A stretch of 64,000 nt of DNA from Centrapalus pauciflorus. Taxonomy: Eukaryota; Streptophyta; Magnoliopsida; Asterales; Asteraceae. The translations under genes and the position numbers were made by a program. The stretch covers positions 186,001 through 250,000 of the forward strand of contig JAANYP010002875.1 in NCBI GenBank assembly GCA_020465985.1, given 5' to 3'. Positions 60,401 to 64,000 of this stretch are shown one piece after another (the first letter of the stretch is position 1; every line of letters starts with the position of its first letter). The notes under the pieces are model-generated. The model saw only the letters and a program-made list of their open reading frames with translations, was not told the origin of the DNA and did no database searches.

Positions 60401-62271
60401 TTTCGAGTCTTTCTATCGCCATAAACATAACGTTCACTTCCTTCGGGGGTTCTAATTCTAATTATCCTTTTAGCACAAAGGATTTCAGCATTATTCGTCA
60501 TAAGCCAGTCCATTCCTATAATAACATCGAATTCTCTAATCCACATCGGTATCAGGTCAACGTCCGAGGAGAGGTCATCAATCACTAGCTTACAGGAACG
60601 AAAGACTCTATTCACAGTCACAAAATTCGAGCTAGCAGTTTCTATGTCTAAGGGTGCAGGTAACATCACAGGGGCAAAATCAAACTGTTTAGCAAACTTT
60701 TCAGACACATACGACAGATTAGAGCCAGAGTCAAATAGGATCAAAGCAGGCATAGAGTTAACAAGAAATGTACCCATGACGACATCAGCAGTCTCTTTTG
60801 CCTCTTCGGCTGTCATCTGGAAAGATCTTGGCTGATTCCTCGGGGCAGAAGAACCCTTGACTGATTGCTGAGGTGAAGATGCAGGCGGAGGAACAAATCG
60901 GGGCCGAGTACAGTCTTTAGCATGGTGCCCCAACGTAATGCAGTTTCGACAAGCCTCACTGCGCCTGGGACATTCTGACCTATCGTGACCGTTCTGTCTA
61001 CAGCAGTAACATTTAACGAACGCAGGATCGCATTTCCCCTCATGAATTTGCTTGCAGCGAGGACAAGCAGGCTTTGGCGTCGAGGTCACAGCATACGACT
61101 TAGCTTTCTTGGAAGACTGCTTATCTCCCTTCTTCGAACTTTCACTCTTCTTTTCAGCTCTCTCAGATTTTTCCTTCTTATTAGATTTAGCAATAAAAGG
61201 ACATGCTCGCTCAGGATAGATTTCAAGTTCACCTACCCTAGCAATTTCAACCGCTTCGATATAACTTCTCGGTCTGCCGGACTTCACAAACTTCCGGATT
61301 TCTCGATCCAGACCATCCACAAACAAATCCCTTCTCCTTTCATCAGTATCGACAGGGTGATCAGATAATAGCGAGAGCCTGGTAAATTCCAGCTCATAGT
61401 CCGTCACGGATCTTGTACCTTGCTGAAAAGATAGCAGGGTTTTCTCCATCTGGCGCTTAACATCCTGAGGGCAGTATTTCTCCTTCAGATGAATCTTGAA
61501 TTGATCCCAAGTAATGGATTTCTCCATTGCATCAGACATGGGATTAGTAATAGACTTCCACCAACGGCCAGCTCCATCTTCCAACATTCCCGTCGCAAAT
61601 GTGACCTTGTCTTTTTCACCACACTTGGAGAGTTTAAACGCTTTCTCCACATTTGCAACCCAATCCATGGCTTTAACCGGATCCGATGACCCCGCAAACG
61701 TACGAGCTCCACACTTCTTGAAATCAACAAACGTACACTCACGTCCTACCTTAACGTGATGTTCAGAAGAGTCAGTCTCACTTTCATCAGATGACACATG
61801 CCTATGTTTCCTCTTTCGGTCTTTCTTGGGCTTCGCTAACATCTCTTCCTTATATTTCAACTCTAGCTCCTGTAACTTAAGTTCTCGCAACCTAAGTTCT
61901 TCTTCCCGGCGCTTAAATTCAATTTCACGCTGGTTTTCCTCATCAGTCTGCATTACCGCTTTACCCTTAGTCAGCAAATCCTTAATTTCCTTAAATCGGT
62001 CTTCAACCGCCATATCAGTCTGCAGTCGATTCCTATCCATCATAAGTTGCATTTGCCTACGGTTATCCTCATTCAACTTATGAACGAGGTCAATCAATTG
62101 AGCCTGCTGGGGAGGCACAGGCGTAGCAGTACTGCTTGAGTCATTAGCAGTATTTTCAGGGTCGGCGCCTAAGTCTTCTATGTGAACAGATTCTTTGTGT
62201 TGATCAGCTGCAGCATCAGCAGCTTTACCAACAGTCGAGGTACCAGCAACATTTGGATTCTTATCAGCCAT
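57460..62271 (-). CDS. gag-pol: Gag-Pol polyprotein of a Tekay-type chromovirus
   Basis: A single 1603-residue frame. Gag: coiled-coil-like E/R/L region 85-150, core 175-345 with AGRWWK (234-239), then CCHC knuckles at C421-C434 and C441-C454 preceded by C403..C414. Protease: LFDSGSN with Asp514. RT: about 690-900, Asp786 in KIDLRSGYHQ and FIDD at 848-851. RNase H: Asp997, Glu1034, Asp1059 and Asp1102. Integrase: H1188, H1195, C1225 and C1228; the DDE triad Asp1258, Asp1319 and Glu1355 with 35 residues between the last two; GPF motif at 1493-1495. Chromodomain: about 1555-1602 with VLVQWKYHKG and TWEREDEI, which binds modified histone tails and steers insertion. All catalytic residues I look for are present. 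The ATG follows a splice-acceptor-like TTTTCAG by three bases, supporting this start. With no stop between gag and pol, their ratio must be set by processing or by RNA. Confidence 0.95.
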   Translation of the reverse strand: MADKNPNVAGTSTVGKAADAAADQHKESVHIEDLGADPENTANDSSSTATPVPPQQAQLIDLVHKLNEDNRRQMQLMMDRNRLQTDMAVEDRFKEIKDLLTKGKAVMQTDEENQREIEFKRREEELRLRELKLQELELKYKEEMLAKPKKDRKRKHRHVSSDESETDSSEHHVKVGRECTFVDFKKCGARTFAGSSDPVKAMDWVANVEKAFKLSKCGEKDKVTFATGMLEDGAGRWWKSITNPMSDAMEKSITWDQFKIHLKEKYCPQDVKRQMEKTLLSFQQGTRSVTDYELEFTRLSLLSDHPVDTDERRRDLFVDGLDREIRKFVKSGRPRSYIEAVEIARVGELEIYPERACPFIAKSNKKEKSERAEKKSESSKKGDKQSSKKAKSYAVTSTPKPACPRCKQIHEGKCDPAFVKCYCCRQNGHDRSECPRRSEACRNCITLGHHAKDCTRPRFVPPPASSPQQSVKGSSAPRNQPRSFQMTAEEAKETADVVMGTFLVNSMPALILFDSGSNLSYVSEKFAKQFDFAPVMLPAPLDIETASSNFVTVNRVFRSCKLVIDDLSSDVDLIPMWIREFDVIIGMDWLMTNNAEILCAKRIIRIRTPEGSERYVYGDRKTRNLGLISVMKARKCLTKGCSAYLAYAIDAKEVKKTVSEVPVVQEFPDVFPDDISGLPPDRQIEFHIDLVPGAAPIAKAPYRLAPNEMKEMMSQLQELLEKGFIRPSTSPWGAPVLFVKKKDGTFRMCIDYRELNKVTIKNRYPLPRIDDLFDQLQGASYFSKIDLRSGYHQLKVFESDVPKTAFRTRYGHFEFLVMPFGLTNAPAAFMDLMNRVCRPMLDKSVIVFIDDILIYSKSESDHAMHLRELLELLRKERLYAKFSKCEFWLRQVQFLGHIVSGEGIAVDPSKVDAVQKWEAPKNVSEVRSFLGLAGYYRRFIRDFSKIAVPLTSLTKKEVKFEWNESQDRAFETLKRKLVEAPILALPEGDDDFVVYSDASKMGLGCVLMQRDKVIAYASRQLKTHEKNYPTHDLELAAVTFALKIWRHYLYGTRCKLYTDHKSLKYIFDQKELNMRQRRSMELIKDYDCEILYHPGKANIVADALSRKTGQDHYTRCYALTSVVLESALPESIIAAQTEAIRDENLKSERMVTYVTKLTLDNRGLRRFMDRIWVPRLGGIRDQILSEAHMSKFSIHPGSTKMYQDLRTEYWWPGMKKDVGRYVENCMTCLQVKSEHQKPYGELQPLPIPEWKWDHITMDFVTKLPRTKRNHDSIWVIVDRLTKSAHFLPIREDERLEKLAELYVKEIVTRHGVPLSIVSDRDSRFTSRFWKAFQNGLGTELKMSTAYHPETDGQSERTILTLEDMLRACVIDLGGNWDTHLPFVEFAYNNSYHSTIGMPPYQLLYGRRCRTPTCWRETGKRPISGPAILQEAHDQLQLIRQRIQTSQDRQKKYHDKRRKPMAFEVGDKVLLKVSPRKGIVRFGKRGKLSPRFVGPFEILERVGLQAYRLKLPAEMSGIHDVFHVSNLRKCLVDVEAAIPWKDVRIDEQLRYEEEPECIIDHKVSKLRNKEIPMVLVQWKYHKGSAQTWEREDEIRQKYPKLFLF

Positions 62272-62624
62272 TGGCTGAAAATATAAAGGAAATAACTATT
62301 ATTTCCTGATTCAATTAAGCACGATTCGAGTCATAATACCTATGTCAGATAATCACGTCTAAGTTCATAGATATGAAGGCAGTCAGTCAGGCACAAAGTC
62401 AAGTCAAAGTCAAGTCAGTATCAAGCAGTCAATCCCTCCCCCATCCTATCAGTCATCATTTGCATATCTTAGGTCAAGTTGTGTGGGTAGTCCTTTACTA
62501 ATTAGGTTACCCTAGGCCTCGGTGACTTGTTCGGGAATTCAGAGTCACATAGTCCATACCATTCCAGTAGTTTTAGTATCGGGTGGCCAATCCGATGATT
62601 AAACTGCTGCTCTGATACCAACTT
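62272..62624 (-). other. Leader between 5' LTR and gag
   Basis: 353 bp. It holds the primer-binding site at 62609-62620 (TGGTATCAGAGC on minus) and, on the element strand, a pyrimidine-rich TTTATATTTTCAG ending at 62275, just before the ATG. It matches 3964-4320 of the other Tekay element. No coding sequence. Confidence 0.85.
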
Positions 62625-63932
62625 TGTAACATCCAAGTTACCACAAACAGTACACGTCATAAAATTTCATTTCATTAAGTAATAAATATTACTAACTGTT
62701 TGATACCACAGGTCCATCTGCCTGAATTCTTAATTACAACAATATATTAAAGATTAATGGTGGTCTAAACTAGCTTCTAAATCTTCAATCAGAGTGCGGA
62801 AGACTGAACAAGCTACCCGAGACCGCATCATCTTTTAAAAAAAAAAGGCGTCATCAAAAGTCCAAAAGTCTGCTATTCATCAAATGTCCAGATTCACTTA
62901 GCCTGGGACGGACTACCTGCTATGGTCTTGCCCTTATCAGCTTTTCCTGAAAAAGAGTTGTCATGACAGAGTAAGCTAACATTGCTTAGTGAGTTAACAG
63001 AGTTCCATTAGTTACCACACACACATAACATACTATCAGCTCGTGTCGGCAAGTCACTACGTCAGAGACGGCAAAAAGGTTGGGAGACAACCCAGTTTGT
63101 ATTCCCCTGTGTAAGGCCGAAGCCCTACGGGAAGTGTATGGAAACAAGTCAAATAGGAAAGGAATCTGCAGAATTCCCTCCTGTGAATGGAGATCTCACA
63201 TTCGGTCCTGTCGGATAATGCAGTATGCAGCGGCAAGTATATCAACAGTCAAGTAAACAGTAAGCATGATAAGTATTTACATAAAATGTAAAAGTGAACA
63301 TGCAATCAAGGCAATTCAAGTGTCTAGCTTCAGTAATGTCAAAAGTACGTTTCTATGATACAATATAGTATTAAAGAAACATGCAGCAACAATCGGAAGT
63401 TTCCATACAGTCGATGACATTCACCAATAAGTATCGAAACATATGCAAGTAATTAATGAAAACTGTCACTCACAGTGGTCCGTAGTCAGATAATGCTTAA
63501 CGAATTAAGCGGTTCAGTTTACTCTGTCAATCGACGGGTTCCTGCAGTTCAGTTTCAAGTCTGGCATATTAATGTCAAGTTTTGTAGCATGATCTATATA
63601 ACCCTAGTTATATAATTATGTTATTGTCAATTCTGGCTGTCGAGTCTGAGGTAGTTCCTATCGTCCCAAGTTGAGTCTTTTCTTATCAGATCAGTACGAT
63701 CCCTAATTACAGATGTGTGGCCTTGAAACAAAGCCAATCGTATTTCTAGCAAGGTGTAACATGCCATACACATTCTAAAGGTTCATACAGAGTCAGTTAA
63801 TTTATTTGTGCATAAAATAGTTATGCAACTTGAACTTGTGAGTTTTATCATAATCCAAGGACACTTTCAATTAATATAAGTTGTTTAATAACTTAATCTG
63901 ATTTAGGGATTAATCTTAGGCTTAAAACAAAA
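62625..63932 (-). repeat. 5' LTR of the Tekay element (interrupted)
   Basis: Matches 55008-56311 closely, including the satellite-homologous segment at about 63310-63500, until CTTAAAACAAAA, where unrelated sequence starts. Confidence 0.93.
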
Positions 63933-64000
63933 TGTGACGTCCTTGTTAAATTAATGATATAATTGTAATCTCCAGGATCGACTAACAACCCAATGAGTAT
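63933..64000. mobile_element. Edge of another insertion inside the Tekay 5' LTR
   Basis: TGTGACGTCCTTGTT begins exactly where the LTR alignment breaks. TG followed by GACGTCC is a plausible LTR end. If it is an LTR element, the preceding CAAAA (63928-63932) should recur at its far side, followed by the LTR sequence CCAAATACG. Only 68 bp are visible, so the family is unknown. Confidence 0.6.

Larger units (their letters stand above)
55008..64000 (-). mobile_element. Tekay/Del-type element with open Gag-Pol, runs off the window
   Basis: The 3' LTR is at 55008-57421, gag-pol at 57460-62271, the primer-binding site at 62609-62620, and the 5' LTR starts at 62625. The 5' LTR is interrupted at 63932/63933 by another insertion, and its remainder is outside the window. 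The single 1603-codon frame is complete. The LTRs differ at only about ten places over the 1.3 kb that can be compared. This is the only copy here that could be autonomous, provided its 5' LTR promoter, beyond the interruption, still works. Confidence 0.93.

Noticed and set aside
61485..62083. Open frames opposite the Tekay gag-pol (many on plus between 57657 and 62083)
   Set aside because: They are shadows of the 1603-codon frame, with no independent evidence.

Overview
This window looks like satellite-rich heterochromatin from a plant nuclear genome, probably a eudicot and probably centromeric or pericentromeric. I see no host protein gene and no rRNA or tRNA gene. About 20.6 kb, in nine tracts, is one tandem satellite with a unit of about 196 bp (roughly 105 units). 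The rest is LTR retrotransposons that cut this array. Apart from one truncated LTR and elements running off the window, every insertion has a 5-bp target-site duplication (TSD) and the satellite resumes exactly after it. The plant assignment rests on the Ty3/gypsy chromovirus proteins (Tekay/Del and CRM types), the initiator-Met-tRNA primer sites and the TG...CA long LTRs. The species cannot be fixed. Short palindromes around ACTCGCCGAGT in one LTR remind me of Asteraceae repeats, but that is a weak impression.

Layout. 1-1592 satellite; 1593-9913 Tekay-type element with nearly identical LTRs but an internally deleted gag-pol; 9914-12401 satellite with a 5-unit higher-order repeat; 12402-20749 a second chromovirus-like family (minus strand) with an intact gag and almost no pol; 20750-22218 satellite; 22219-24634 Tekay solo LTR (minus); 24635-25633 satellite; 25634-31714 CRM-type (centromeric) retrotransposon; 31715-33359 satellite; 33360-35570 Tekay solo LTR (plus); 35571-36877 satellite with a 131-bp foreign insert; 36878-39083 solo LTR of a third family; 39084-40987 satellite; 40988-43498 Tekay solo LTR of a divergent subfamily; 43499-51557 the longest satellite tract, with an 8-unit higher-order repeat (1568 bp); 51558-53890 truncated Tekay solo LTR; 53891-55007 satellite; 55008 to beyond the window, a Tekay element with one open 1603-residue Gag-Pol frame, whose far LTR is itself cut by another insertion at 63933.

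How the parts relate. The satellite unit is homologous to a segment inside the Tekay LTR. In the divergent LTR, 42606-42705 matches a satellite unit at 32131-32230 at 87 of 100 ungapped positions by hand count. The simplest reading is that the satellite arose by amplification of an LTR segment, was homogenised into higher-order repeats, and was later invaded by members of the same LTR family and by a CRM element. The element at 55008 could supply proteins in trans, and the deletion derivative at 1593-9913 looks like a product of such mobilisation. Tekay LTRs also carry a conserved splice donor about 190 bp after the TATA box, paired with a strong acceptor directly before the gag start, and a hairpin next to the polypurine tract whose stem covaries between two families.
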